NCBI GenBank assembly: GCA_038252405.1
Contig: JBBSAJ010000002.1
Location: 62,001-126,000 of the forward strand
Source of the DNA: DATCDE01 sp038252405
GTDB lineage: Bacteria; Actinomycetota; Actinomycetes; Prado026
Reading direction: 5' to 3'
Length of the DNA: 64,000 bases
Positions 40,127-49,985 of this stretch are shown here, piece by piece (position 1 is the first letter of the stretch; each line of letters begins with the position of its first letter). The position numbers were made by a program, and so were the translations under genes. The notes under the pieces were generated by a model that saw only the letters and a list, made by a program, of their open reading frames with translations, ran no database searches and was not told the DNA's origin.

Positions 40127-41299
40127 ATGGCCACCAAGATCGCTGTCGTGGGGCTGGGCTATGTCGGTCTGTCCATCGCCGTCCTGCTGTCACAGCACCA
40201 CGACGTGGTCGGGTTGGAGATCAACCCTGACAAGGTGCGGCGGCTCAACGACAAACAGAGCCCGATCCAGGACGCCGAGATCGAGCGGTTCCTGGCGACC
40301 AAGGATCTGCGGCTCACCTTCACCCTCGACCCGAGGACGGCGTACGCCGGCGCGGAGTACGTCGTCATCGCGACGCCGACCGACTACGACGCGGAGACCA
40401 ACTACTTCGACACGAGCAGCGTCGAGGCAGTGATCGGCGCGGTGACGTCGATCAACCCCGAAGCCACGATGGTCATCAAGTCGACGATTCCGGTGGGCTT
40501 CGTCGAGAGCGTGCGCGAGCGCCTCGGCACCGACAACGTGATCTTCTCACCGGAGTTTCTGCGCGAGGGCAAGGCGCTGCTCGACAACCTGTACCCCTCG
40601 CGCATCGTCATCGGTGAGAACAGCCCGCGGGGCCGCCACTTCGCCGACCTCCTGCTCGAAGGCGCCGTCGACCAGGACGCGCCGGTGCTGCTCACCCAGC
40701 CGACCGAGGCCGAGGCGGTCAAGCTCTTCGCCAACACCTACCTCGCGATGCGGGTGGCGTTCTTCAACGAGCTCGACTCCTTCGCCATCACCCACGGGTT
40801 GTCGACGCAGCAAATCATCGGCGGCGTCAGCCTCGACCCGCGAATCGGCACCCATTACAACAACCCGTCGTTCGGCTACGGCGGCTACTGCCTCCCCAAG
40901 GACACCAAGCAGCTGCTGGCCAACTACCAGGACGTGCCGCAGACGCTGATCAGCGCGATCGTCACGGCCAACAGCACCCGTAAGGACTTCATCGCCTTCG
41001 ACATCCTCAAGCGCTCGCCACAGGTGGTCGGTATCCACCGGCTGATCATGAAGGCGGGGTCGGACAACTTCCGGTCCAGCAGCGTGCAGGGGATCATGAA
41101 GCGCCTCAAGGCCAAGGGCGTCGAGGTCGTGGTCTACGAGCCCGAGCTGAACGAGGAGACCTTCTTCGGGTCGCGAGTCGTCCGTGACCTGGAGGAGTTC
41201 AAGGGGCTGGCTGACGTGATCGTGGCCAACCGGCTCGTCGAGGAGATCAAGGACGTGGCGGACAAGGTCTACACCCGGGACCTCTTCGGCTCCGACTGA
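40127..41299 (+). CDS. ugd: UDP-glucose 6-dehydrogenase (enterobacterial-type, 390 residues)
   Basis: Oxidises UDP-glucose twice to UDP-glucuronate for surface polysaccharides. Seen: Rossmann motif VVGLGYVGLS, IATPTDYDAETNYFDTSSVE, IKSTIPVGF, FSPEFLREGKALLDNLYPSR and catalytic Cys255 in FGYGGYCLPKDTKQL. Length and long identical stretches such as FANTYLA, NNPSFGYGGYCLPKDTKQLLANY and VADKVYTRDLFG follow the short E. coli-type enzyme rather than the longer (about 440-residue) form I associate with actinobacteria. A sampled 60-base line (40801-40860) is about 62% GC, below neighbours. Horizontal acquisition is a reasonable inference. Confidence 0.95.
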   Translation: MATKIAVVGLGYVGLSIAVLLSQHHDVVGLEINPDKVRRLNDKQSPIQDAEIERFLATKDLRLTFTLDPRTAYAGAEYVVIATPTDYDAETNYFDTSSVEAVIGAVTSINPEATMVIKSTIPVGFVESVRERLGTDNVIFSPEFLREGKALLDNLYPSRIVIGENSPRGRHFADLLLEGAVDQDAPVLLTQPTEAEAVKLFANTYLAMRVAFFNELDSFAITHGLSTQQIIGGVSLDPRIGTHYNNPSFGYGGYCLPKDTKQLLANYQDVPQTLISAIVTANSTRKDFIAFDILKRSPQVVGIHRLIMKAGSDNFRSSSVQGIMKRLKAKGVEVVVYEPELNEETFFGSRVVRDLEEFKGLADVIVANRLVEEIKDVADKVYTRDLFGSD

Positions 41300-41335
41300 C
41301 GAGAAGCGGTGTCACGAACCCTCGGCCGGCAGGGT

Positions 41336-42947
<1,612 letters not shown>

Positions 42948-42953
42948 CCCCGC

Positions 42954-42959
42954 AGGGTA
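42954..42959 (-). promoter_or_regulatory. -10 element TACCCT, leaderless guaA promoter
   Basis: TACCCT ends 6 bases before the guaA GTG. No guanine riboswitch is visible. Confidence 0.5.
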
Positions 42960-43005
42960 TCGGGCAGGGGACGAAACCCGTTTCCCCGCATGGGCCTCGG
43001 GGTCG

Positions 43006-43011
43006 TACCGT
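43006..43011 (+). promoter_or_regulatory. Possible -10 element TACCGT of the ABC exporter operon
   Basis: TACCGT ends 9 bases before the GTG at 43021; GGAG lies between them, so leader status is uncertain. Confidence 0.35.
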
Positions 43012-43020
43012 GGAGATCTT

Positions 43021-44754
43021 GTGAAGCACCTCCCGCTCGCCGACCCCGGCACCCCCGACCTCGGGGGCGCCGGTCGCTTCCTGCGCTGGCTGGGCCGTCG
43101 GCAGTGGCGGCTGCTGGGCGTCGGGATCGCCTGGGGGATCGTGTGGATGCTGGCCCAGGCGGCCGTCCCGGCCGCCCTGGGGGCCGGGATCCAGGCGGTC
43201 GCCGACAAGGACCGGACCGGGTTCGTCACCTGGGCCGCCGTGGTGCTCGTACTCGGTGCCGTCCAGGCTGCCGCCGGGGTGTTCCGGCACCGGGCCGCCG
43301 TGGCGAACTGGCTCACCGCGGCGTCGCGGGTGCAGCAGCTCGTCGTCCGGCACGCTGCCCGGCTGGGCACCGACCTGCCCCGCCAGGTCGCCACGGGTGA
43401 GGTCGTCGCCGTCACCGGCAACGACGTCGAGCGGATCGGCAACGCCTTCGACGTGATCGCCCGGTTCGTGGGCGCGATCGTCGCGTTCTTCGCCATCAGC
43501 GTGGTGCTGCTCAACACCTCGCTGTTCCTGGGCCTGATCGTGCTCGTCGGGGTGCCGCTGCTCATGCTCGTGGTGGCGCCGCTGGTCCGCCCGCTGGAAC
43601 GCCGCGAGCGCGAGCAGCGGGCCAAGTTCGGCGCGACCACCGAGCTGGCCGCAGACACCGTGGCCGGCCTGCGGGTGCTGCGAGGCATCGGTGGCGAGGA
43701 GCTGTTCCTGGACCGCTTCCGCACCGCCTCGGACGAGGTTCGCACCGCCGGGATCCGCACCTCGCAGGTGCGCGCGCTCCTGGACGCACTGCAGGTCGCG
43801 CTGCCCGGCGTCTTCGTCGTCCTGGTCACCTGGTTGGGTGCGCGCAGCGCGCTCGCTGGCGACCTGCAGGTCGGCCAGCTGGTCGCCTTCTACGGCTACA
43901 CCGCGTTCCTGGTCATGCCGCTGCGGACCGTCACCGAGACCGCGCACAAGTGGACGGCGGCCCGGGTGGCGGCCACCCGGGTGGTGGGCCTGCTCGCGCT
44001 CGAGCGTCAGCGGCCGGAGCCGACCCGGCCGGCGGACGACCCCGGCCACGGCCCACTGGTGGACCACGCGAGCGGCTTCGTGGCCGAGCCCGGCCGGCTC
44101 ACGGCGGTCGTCGCGGCGGACCCGGGCTCCGGGTCCCGGCTGGCCGACCGGCTGGGCGGCTACGCCGAGGGGCTGGTCTCGCTGGCCGGCGTCCCGCTGG
44201 TCGAGCTGACCACCGAGGTGGTTCGCACCCGGGTGCTCGTGCAGGACACCGACCCGGTGCTGCTCACCGGCCCGGTGGCCGACCTGTTCGACGTGCCGCG
44301 CTACGGCCGGGTCAGCGTCGAGGAGGCCATCGTCTGGTCGGCCGCCCAGGACATCGTGGAGGGGCTGCCCGAGGGGCTGGCCACCGACCTGCCCGAGAGG
44401 GGTCGGTCGCTGTCCGGCGGGCAGCGGCAGCGGATCGCGTTGGCCCGCTCGCTCGTCGCCGACCCGGGCGTGCTGGTGCTCGACGAGCCGACCAGTGCCG
44501 TGGACGCCCACACCGAGGCCCGCATCGGCACCCTGCTCAAGCAGGCCCGGGTCGGTCGGACGACGGTCGTGGTGACCTCCAGCCCGCTGCTGCTGGACCA
44601 GGCCGACGTCGTCGTCCTCATCGAGGACGACCAGGTCGTGGCGACCGGCACCCACGCCGAGCTCATGCGCACCCATGCCCTCTACCGCGCGGTCGTGGTC
44701 CGCGAGGACGCCGAGCCGGCCGCCACCGGGCCGTCCACGCAGGCGCAGCGATGA
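43021..44754 (+). CDS. ABC exporter half-transporter with degenerate Walker A (subunit 1)
   Basis: A 577-residue type IV ABC half-transporter: six membrane helices (about 30-320) and a nucleotide-binding domain (about 345-570). The Walker A position reads AADPGSGSRLADRL (365-378), so the catalytic Lys is Ser372 and the following Ser/Thr are Arg/Leu. The signature LSGGQ (464-468) and Walker B with catalytic Glu (LDEPTSAVD, Glu489) are intact. It must pair with the next gene, which has the opposite defects. Substrate unknown. Its stop overlaps the partner start as ATGA. Confidence 0.88.
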   Translation: MKHLPLADPGTPDLGGAGRFLRWLGRRQWRLLGVGIAWGIVWMLAQAAVPAALGAGIQAVADKDRTGFVTWAAVVLVLGAVQAAAGVFRHRAAVANWLTAASRVQQLVVRHAARLGTDLPRQVATGEVVAVTGNDVERIGNAFDVIARFVGAIVAFFAISVVLLNTSLFLGLIVLVGVPLLMLVVAPLVRPLERREREQRAKFGATTELAADTVAGLRVLRGIGGEELFLDRFRTASDEVRTAGIRTSQVRALLDALQVALPGVFVVLVTWLGARSALAGDLQVGQLVAFYGYTAFLVMPLRTVTETAHKWTAARVAATRVVGLLALERQRPEPTRPADDPGHGPLVDHASGFVAEPGRLTAVVAADPGSGSRLADRLGGYAEGLVSLAGVPLVELTTEVVRTRVLVQDTDPVLLTGPVADLFDVPRYGRVSVEEAIVWSAAQDIVEGLPEGLATDLPERGRSLSGGQRQRIALARSLVADPGVLVLDEPTSAVDAHTEARIGTLLKQARVGRTTVVVTSSPLLLDQADVVVLIEDDQVVATGTHAELMRTHALYRAVVVREDAEPAATGPSTQAQR

Positions 44755-46535
44755 AGCGCCCCGTCTCGACCGAGGAGTCCACCCGCCGGGCCGGCACCAC
44801 CCTGCCGGTGTCCGGGCCCGCCCAGGTCCGCCGCTACGCGCTGGAGCTGGGTGGGCGGCACCGGCGCACGCTGGCCGCCGTCGTCGCGCTGAACTCGGTC
44901 GCGGCGGTGGCCGGCGTGGTGGGCCCGCAGATCCTCGGCCGGCTGGTCCAGGACCTCGGTGCGGGGCTCACCCTCCAGGACGTGAACAAGGCCACCCTGA
45001 TCTTCGTGGTGGCGCTGATCGTCCAGACCGTCTTCACCGGGTGGTCCAGGATGCGCGCGGCGGTCTTCGGCGAGACGGTCCTGGCCGACCTGCGCACCGA
45101 CTTCCTGGAGCGCGCCGTGGCACTGCCGCCGGGCGCTGTCGAGCGGGCCGGCACCGGCGACCTGGTCACCCGGGCCACCACCGACGTGGACCGGCTGGCC
45201 TTCGCGGTGCGCCGGGCGGTCCCCGAGATCGTCATCTCGCTGGGCACGGCCGTGCTCATCGGCGTGGCCCTGGCGCTCACCTCGTGGGAGCTCGCGCTGG
45301 CCTGGCTGCTCGCCGTGCCGCCGATCCTGGTGACCACCCGCTGGTACTTCCGCCGCGCGCCGAGCGCGTACCGCGAGGAGATGGCCGCCTACGCGGAGGT
45401 CAACTCACGGATCGCCGAGACCGTGGACGCCGGGCGCACCGTGGAGGCCTACCGGCTCGGCGCCGACCGGGTGCGGCGCACCGACGACGGCATCCGCTGG
45501 TGGATCGGCTGGGAGCGCTACACGCTGTGGCTGCGCACCGTCTGGTTCCCGTCGGTCGAAACCGCGTACGTGCTGCCGCTGGCCGCCGTGCTGGCGCTGG
45601 GTGGCTGGCTGTACCTGGACGGTCAGGTGAACCTGGGCCAGGTGACCGCCGCGGTGCTGTACACCCAGATGCTCATCGAGCCGGTCGACCTGATCCTCAT
45701 GTGGTACGACGAGCTGCAGGTCGGGCAGGCGTCGCTGGCCCGGCTGCTCGGCGTCCGCGAGGTCCCCCAGCGAGCCGTCGACGACACCCTGGAGCCGCCG
45801 TCCGCCGAGCTGGCGGCCCGGGACGTGCGCTACGCGTACCGCGAGGGCCGCGACGTGCTGCACGGGGTGGACCTCGACGTCGCGCCGGGCAGCCGGGTGG
45901 CGATCGTGGGGCCGTCTGGCGCGGGCAAGAGCACCCTGGGCCGGCTGCTGGCCGGGATCCACCCGCCACGGACCGGCTCGGTGGAGATGGGCGGGGTCGC
46001 ACTGGCCGGCCTGGCCACCGAGACGGTGCGCCGGCACGTGGCGCTGGTGACCCAGGAGCACCACGTGTTCGTGGGCACCCTGCGGGACAACGTGCGGCTC
46101 GCGCGCCCGGAGGCGACCGACGACGAGCTGCTGGAGGCGCTGGCCGCGGTGGACGCCCGGGAGTGGGCGACCGCGCTGGCCGAGGGGCTGGACACCAAGG
46201 TGGGCGCCGGCGGCCTCAAGCTGACTGCACCGCAGGCCCAGCAGGTGGCCCTGGCCCGGCTGGTGATCGCCGACCCGCACACCCTCGTGCTGGACGAGGC
46301 CACCTCGCTGCTCGACCCGCGCGCCGCCCGGCACCTCGAACGCTCGCTCGCCGCGGTCCTCGAGGGACGCACGGTGATCGCCATCGCGCACCGGCTGCAC
46401 ACCGCCCACGACGCCGAGCTGGTGGCGGTGGTCGAGGACGGCCGGATCAGCGAGTACGGCTCGCACGACGAGCTGGTCGCCGCCGACGGCGCGTACGCGG
46501 CGCTGTGGCGATCCTGGCGGGACGAGGGAACGTAG
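44751..46535 (+). CDS. ABC exporter half-transporter with degenerate signature motif (subunit 2)
   Basis: A 594-residue partner half-transporter: six membrane helices (about 40-330), then an ATPase domain. Walker A GPSGAGKSTLG (387-397) and Walker B LDEATSLLD (514-522) are intact, but the signature is LTAPQ (491-495) instead of LSGGQ. In a heterodimer the only canonical ATP site is this Walker A facing the LSGGQ of subunit 1; the other site is degenerate on both faces. Coupled to subunit 1 by the ATGA overlap. Drug, lipid or peptide export cannot be told apart. Confidence 0.9.
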   Translation: MKRPVSTEESTRRAGTTLPVSGPAQVRRYALELGGRHRRTLAAVVALNSVAAVAGVVGPQILGRLVQDLGAGLTLQDVNKATLIFVVALIVQTVFTGWSRMRAAVFGETVLADLRTDFLERAVALPPGAVERAGTGDLVTRATTDVDRLAFAVRRAVPEIVISLGTAVLIGVALALTSWELALAWLLAVPPILVTTRWYFRRAPSAYREEMAAYAEVNSRIAETVDAGRTVEAYRLGADRVRRTDDGIRWWIGWERYTLWLRTVWFPSVETAYVLPLAAVLALGGWLYLDGQVNLGQVTAAVLYTQMLIEPVDLILMWYDELQVGQASLARLLGVREVPQRAVDDTLEPPSAELAARDVRYAYREGRDVLHGVDLDVAPGSRVAIVGPSGAGKSTLGRLLAGIHPPRTGSVEMGGVALAGLATETVRRHVALVTQEHHVFVGTLRDNVRLARPEATDDELLEALAAVDAREWATALAEGLDTKVGAGGLKLTAPQAQQVALARLVIADPHTLVLDEATSLLDPRAARHLERSLAAVLEGRTVIAIAHRLHTAHDAELVAVVEDGRISEYGSHDELVAADGAYAALWRSWRDEGT

Positions 46536-46550
46536 CAGGTCCGGCTGCGG

Positions 46551-46556
46551 CATGAT
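46551..46556 (+). promoter_or_regulatory. Possible -10 element CATGAT, SulP promoter
   Basis: CATGAT ends 7 bases before the GTG at 46564 and overlaps the alternative ATG at 46552; the hexamer is a weak match. Confidence 0.3.
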
Positions 46557-46563
46557 CGGCGGG

Positions 46564-48282
46564 GTGGACGTCGAGGCCCGAGCGCCGACCCTCGTCCAGC
46601 GGCTGCTGCCCGGCCTGACCACCCTGCGGCACTACCGCCGGGGGTGGCTGCGCGGCGACGTCCTGGCCGGGGTCACGGTCGCCGCGTACCTGGTGCCGCA
46701 GGTGATGGCCTACGCCGGGATCGCCGGGCTGCCCCCCGAGGTGGGGCTGTGGGCGATCATGGCGCCGCTCGCGGTGTACGCGTTCGTCGGCTCCTCCACG
46801 CAGCTGTCGGTCGGCCCGGAGTCGACCACGGCCCTGCTGACCGCCACGGCGATCGCCCCGCTGGCCCTCGGCGACAGCGGACGCTACGCGGCGCTGGCCG
46901 CGGCGCTGGCCGTGCTGGTGGCCCTGTTCTGCCTGCTCGCCTGGGCGCTGCGGGTGGGGTTCATCGCGGACCTGCTGTCCTGGCCGGTGCTCATCGGGTA
47001 CATGGCCGGGGTCGCCGTGATCATGATCATCAGCCAGCTGGAGAAGCTCACCGGGGTCCCGGTCGACGGCGACACGCTGATCGCCGAGGTGCGCTCGTTC
47101 CTCACCCACCTGTCCGGCGTCCACTGGCCGACCCTGGCCGTCGGCCTGGGTGTACTGGCGTTCCTGCTGCTGGTCCAGCACTACTGGCCGCGGGCGCCCG
47201 GTCCGCTGCTCGCCGTCCTGCTCGCGACCGCCCTGGTGTCGCTGCTCGGCCTGACTGCGGACGGCGTCGCGGTGGTCGGCACGATCCCCGGCGGGCTGCC
47301 GCACCCGGCGCTGCCGGACGTCGGCTGGGCGGACCTGCAGGCGCTGTTCCTGCCCGCCCTCGGCGTGATGATCGTGGGCTACACCGACAACGTGCTGACC
47401 GGGCGGGCGTTCGCGGCCAAGGGCGACTACGACATTGACGCGAACCAGGAGCTGCTGGCCCTCGGCGTGGCCAACCTCGGGGCCGGGGTCTTCCAGGGCT
47501 TCCCGGTGAGCAGCAGCGGCAGCCGGACGGCGATCGGGCACACCGTCGGCAGCCGGACCCAGCTGTACTCGCTGGTGGCCCTGGCCAGCGTCGTCGCGGT
47601 GCTGCTGTTCCTCCGTCCGATGCTCGCGCAGTTCCCGCTGGCCGCCCTCGGCGGGATCGTCGTGTACGCGGCCACCCGGTTGGTCGACCTGCCCGCCTTC
47701 CGCCGCCTGTGGTCGTTCCGGCGCAGCGAGTACCTGCTCGCACTCGGCGCGCTGGCCGGTGTGCTCCTGCTGGACATCCTCTACGGGGTGCTCATCGCCG
47801 TGGGGCTGTCGGTGCTCGACCTGCTGCGCCGGGTGGCGCGGCCGCACGACGCCGTGCAGGGCCTGGTGCCGGGGCTGGCCGGCATGCACGACATCGACGA
47901 CTTCCCCCAGGCACAGACCGTCGCCGGCCTGGTCGTCTACCGCTACGACTCACCGCTGTTCTTCGCCAACGCCGAGGACTTCAAGCGGCGGGCCCTGGCG
48001 GCGGTCGACGAGCAGCCCTGGCCGGTGCGCTGGTTCGTGCTCAACGCCGAGGCAAACGTCGAGGTCGACGTCACCGCCGTGGACGCGCTCATCGACCTGC
48101 GCAGCCACCTGGCGCAGCGCGGCATCGTGTTCGCCATGTCCAGGGTCAAGCAGGACCTGCTCGTGCTGCTCGACCGCGGCGGGCTGGTCCAGCAGGTCGG
48201 GTCAGACCTGATCTTCCCGACCCTGCCGACCGCGGTCGCTGGCTACGAGGCGTGGGCCAAGGCTCACCCGGTCGGCTCGTAG
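46564..48282 (+). CDS. SulP-family anion transporter with STAS domain
   Basis: A 572-residue (or 576 if started at ATG 46552) transporter for sulfate, bicarbonate or related anions. The membrane domain (about 15-410) has AGVTVAAYLVPQVMAYAGIAGLPPEVGLWA, FVGSSTQLSVGPESTTALL and QGFPVSSSGSRTAIGHTVGSRTQ. A cytoplasmic STAS domain (about 440-560) contains VYRYDSPLFFANAEDFKRR and VDVTAVDALIDL. Its last 19 bases overlap the GMC gene on the other strand. Substrate is inferred only; the closeness to carbonic anhydrase (6 kb) is suggestive of bicarbonate but weak. Confidence 0.88.
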   Translation: MDVEARAPTLVQRLLPGLTTLRHYRRGWLRGDVLAGVTVAAYLVPQVMAYAGIAGLPPEVGLWAIMAPLAVYAFVGSSTQLSVGPESTTALLTATAIAPLALGDSGRYAALAAALAVLVALFCLLAWALRVGFIADLLSWPVLIGYMAGVAVIMIISQLEKLTGVPVDGDTLIAEVRSFLTHLSGVHWPTLAVGLGVLAFLLLVQHYWPRAPGPLLAVLLATALVSLLGLTADGVAVVGTIPGGLPHPALPDVGWADLQALFLPALGVMIVGYTDNVLTGRAFAAKGDYDIDANQELLALGVANLGAGVFQGFPVSSSGSRTAIGHTVGSRTQLYSLVALASVVAVLLFLRPMLAQFPLAALGGIVVYAATRLVDLPAFRRLWSFRRSEYLLALGALAGVLLLDILYGVLIAVGLSVLDLLRRVARPHDAVQGLVPGLAGMHDIDDFPQAQTVAGLVVYRYDSPLFFANAEDFKRRALAAVDEQPWPVRWFVLNAEANVEVDVTAVDALIDLRSHLAQRGIVFAMSRVKQDLLVLLDRGGLVQQVGSDLIFPTLPTAVAGYEAWAKAHPVGS

Positions 48283-49985
48283 GAGCCCGGCCGCACCGCC
48301 ACGACCGGCAGCCGCAGCGCTCCCGGCGCCGTGGCCGGGACCACCGGGTGGCGGGGCGGCACAGCCGGCACCGGCTGGTAGCCGGACCCGAGCGGCGGCC
48401 GGAGGTCGGCGTCGCCCCTGTTCGGCCACAGCGCCATCGCCCGCTCGGCCTGCGCCGTGATGGTCAGCGACGGGTTGACCCCGAGGTTCGCCGAGACGGT
48501 CGAGCCGTCGACCACGTGCAGGCCCGGGTGCCCGTAGGCGCGGTGGTAGGCGTCGACCACGCCGTCGTCCGCCGTGGCACCGATCGCGCAGCCGCCGATG
48601 AAGTGCGCGGTCATCGGGCGCCCGAGCAGGTCGCCCAGGTTCCCCTTGGGCAGCCCGCCCATGATCCGCCCCAGGCGGCGGACCGCCTCGTTGGCCACCG
48701 GGATCCAGGTCGGGTTCGGCTCGCCGTAGCCCTGCGCGGACGTCAGCTTCCAGCGGCCGAGGCGGCTGCGCGTGGAGCGCACGGTGAGCGAGTTGTCCAC
48801 GGCCTGCATGACCAGCGCGATGACCCCTCGCTCGGACCACCGTCGAGGGGCCAGCGAGGCCACCGCCTGCGCCGGGTGCCGGCCCGCCTCGCCCAGCCAG
48901 GTACGCCAGCGCGGCCGAGACCCGCCGCCGTCGGTCAGCACGGTGGCCAGCATGAACATCGCGTTGCTGCCCTTGCCGTACCGGCAGGGCTCGATGTGGG
49001 TGTGCGGCTCGGGGTAGAACGACGAGGTGATCGCGACGCCCTTCGTGTAGTCGACGTCGTGACCCTTGGCGATGACCCCCGGCAGCGACTCGGAGTTCGA
49101 CCGGGACAACCGCCCCAAGCTCGGCGAGAGCTCGGGCAGATGGCCGTCGTCGCGCATCCGGTGCAGCAGCCGCTGGGTGTTGTACGCGCCCGCCGACACG
49201 ACCACCTGCTCGGCGGTCAGCGTCGCTGGCCGCCGGCGGACCCAGGCGCCGGGTCGCTGGGTGTCCACCGAGTACCCACCCCCGGTGAGCGGCCGGATCC
49301 GGATGGCCTCAGTGTCGGGCCGTACTTCCGCCCCCGCGGCCTCGGCCAGCCCCAGGTAGTTCTTGGGCAGGGTGTTCTTGGCGTTGTGCCGGCAGCCGGT
49401 CATGCACGAGCCGCACTCGGTGCATCCGGCCCGACGCGGGCCGACCCCACCGAAGTACGGGTCCTCGACCTCGACACCCGGCACGGCACCGAAGTGCACG
49501 CCCACCGGGGTGAGTCGGAAGGTGTCACCCACGCCCATCTCTTCCGCGAGCTGCTTCATCACCCGGTCCGCGGGGGTCATGGTCGGGTTCTCCACGACCC
49601 CCAGCATCCGACTGGCCTGGTCGTAGTACGGGGCGAGCTCCGCCTGCCAGTCGGTGATCTCGCGCCACTGCGGGTCGTTGAAGAACGCCGTGGGAGGCAC
49701 ATACAGGGTGTTGGCGTAGACCAGCGAACCCCCGCCGACCCCCGCCCCGGCGAGGATCACCGCATCCGGCAGCAGGTGGATGCGCTGGATCCCGCGCAGC
49801 CCGAGGGCCGGCGCCCACAGGAACGACCGGGCCCGCCACGAGGTCTTGGGCAGGGTCGTCTCGTCGAACCGTCGGCCGGCCTCGAGGACCGCCACCCGGT
49901 AGCCCTTCTCGGTCAGCCGCAGTGCGGTGACCGACCCGCCGAACCCCGAGCCGATGACCAGGACGTCGTAGTCGTAGCCGCTCAT
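48264..49985 (-). CDS. GMC-type FAD oxidoreductase (ChoD-like) with a four-Cys cluster motif
   Basis: A 573-residue FAD-dependent oxidoreductase. The FAD fold begins VLVIGSGFGGSVTALRL (8-24); GAGVGGGSLVYAN (80-92) is the GMC signature; the C-terminal FAD/substrate part holds FIGGCAIG and GLHVVDGSTVSANLGVNPSLTI. Between them Cys188-x2-Cys191-x2-Cys194-x3-Cys198 (CTECGSCMTGC) resembles a ferredoxin [4Fe-4S] loop. Mycobacterial ChoD-type proteins share this insert, so a sterol or other alcohol is possible. ATG overlaps the aldehyde dehydrogenase stop as ATGA; a start 6 bases upstream is possible. Confidence 0.85.
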   Translation of the reverse strand: MSGYDYDVLVIGSGFGGSVTALRLTEKGYRVAVLEAGRRFDETTLPKTSWRARSFLWAPALGLRGIQRIHLLPDAVILAGAGVGGGSLVYANTLYVPPTAFFNDPQWREITDWQAELAPYYDQASRMLGVVENPTMTPADRVMKQLAEEMGVGDTFRLTPVGVHFGAVPGVEVEDPYFGGVGPRRAGCTECGSCMTGCRHNAKNTLPKNYLGLAEAAGAEVRPDTEAIRIRPLTGGGYSVDTQRPGAWVRRRPATLTAEQVVVSAGAYNTQRLLHRMRDDGHLPELSPSLGRLSRSNSESLPGVIAKGHDVDYTKGVAITSSFYPEPHTHIEPCRYGKGSNAMFMLATVLTDGGGSRPRWRTWLGEAGRHPAQAVASLAPRRWSERGVIALVMQAVDNSLTVRSTRSRLGRWKLTSAQGYGEPNPTWIPVANEAVRRLGRIMGGLPKGNLGDLLGRPMTAHFIGGCAIGATADDGVVDAYHRAYGHPGLHVVDGSTVSANLGVNPSLTITAQAERAMALWPNRGDADLRPPLGSGYQPVPAVPPRHPVVPATAPGALRLPVVAVRPGSYEPTG

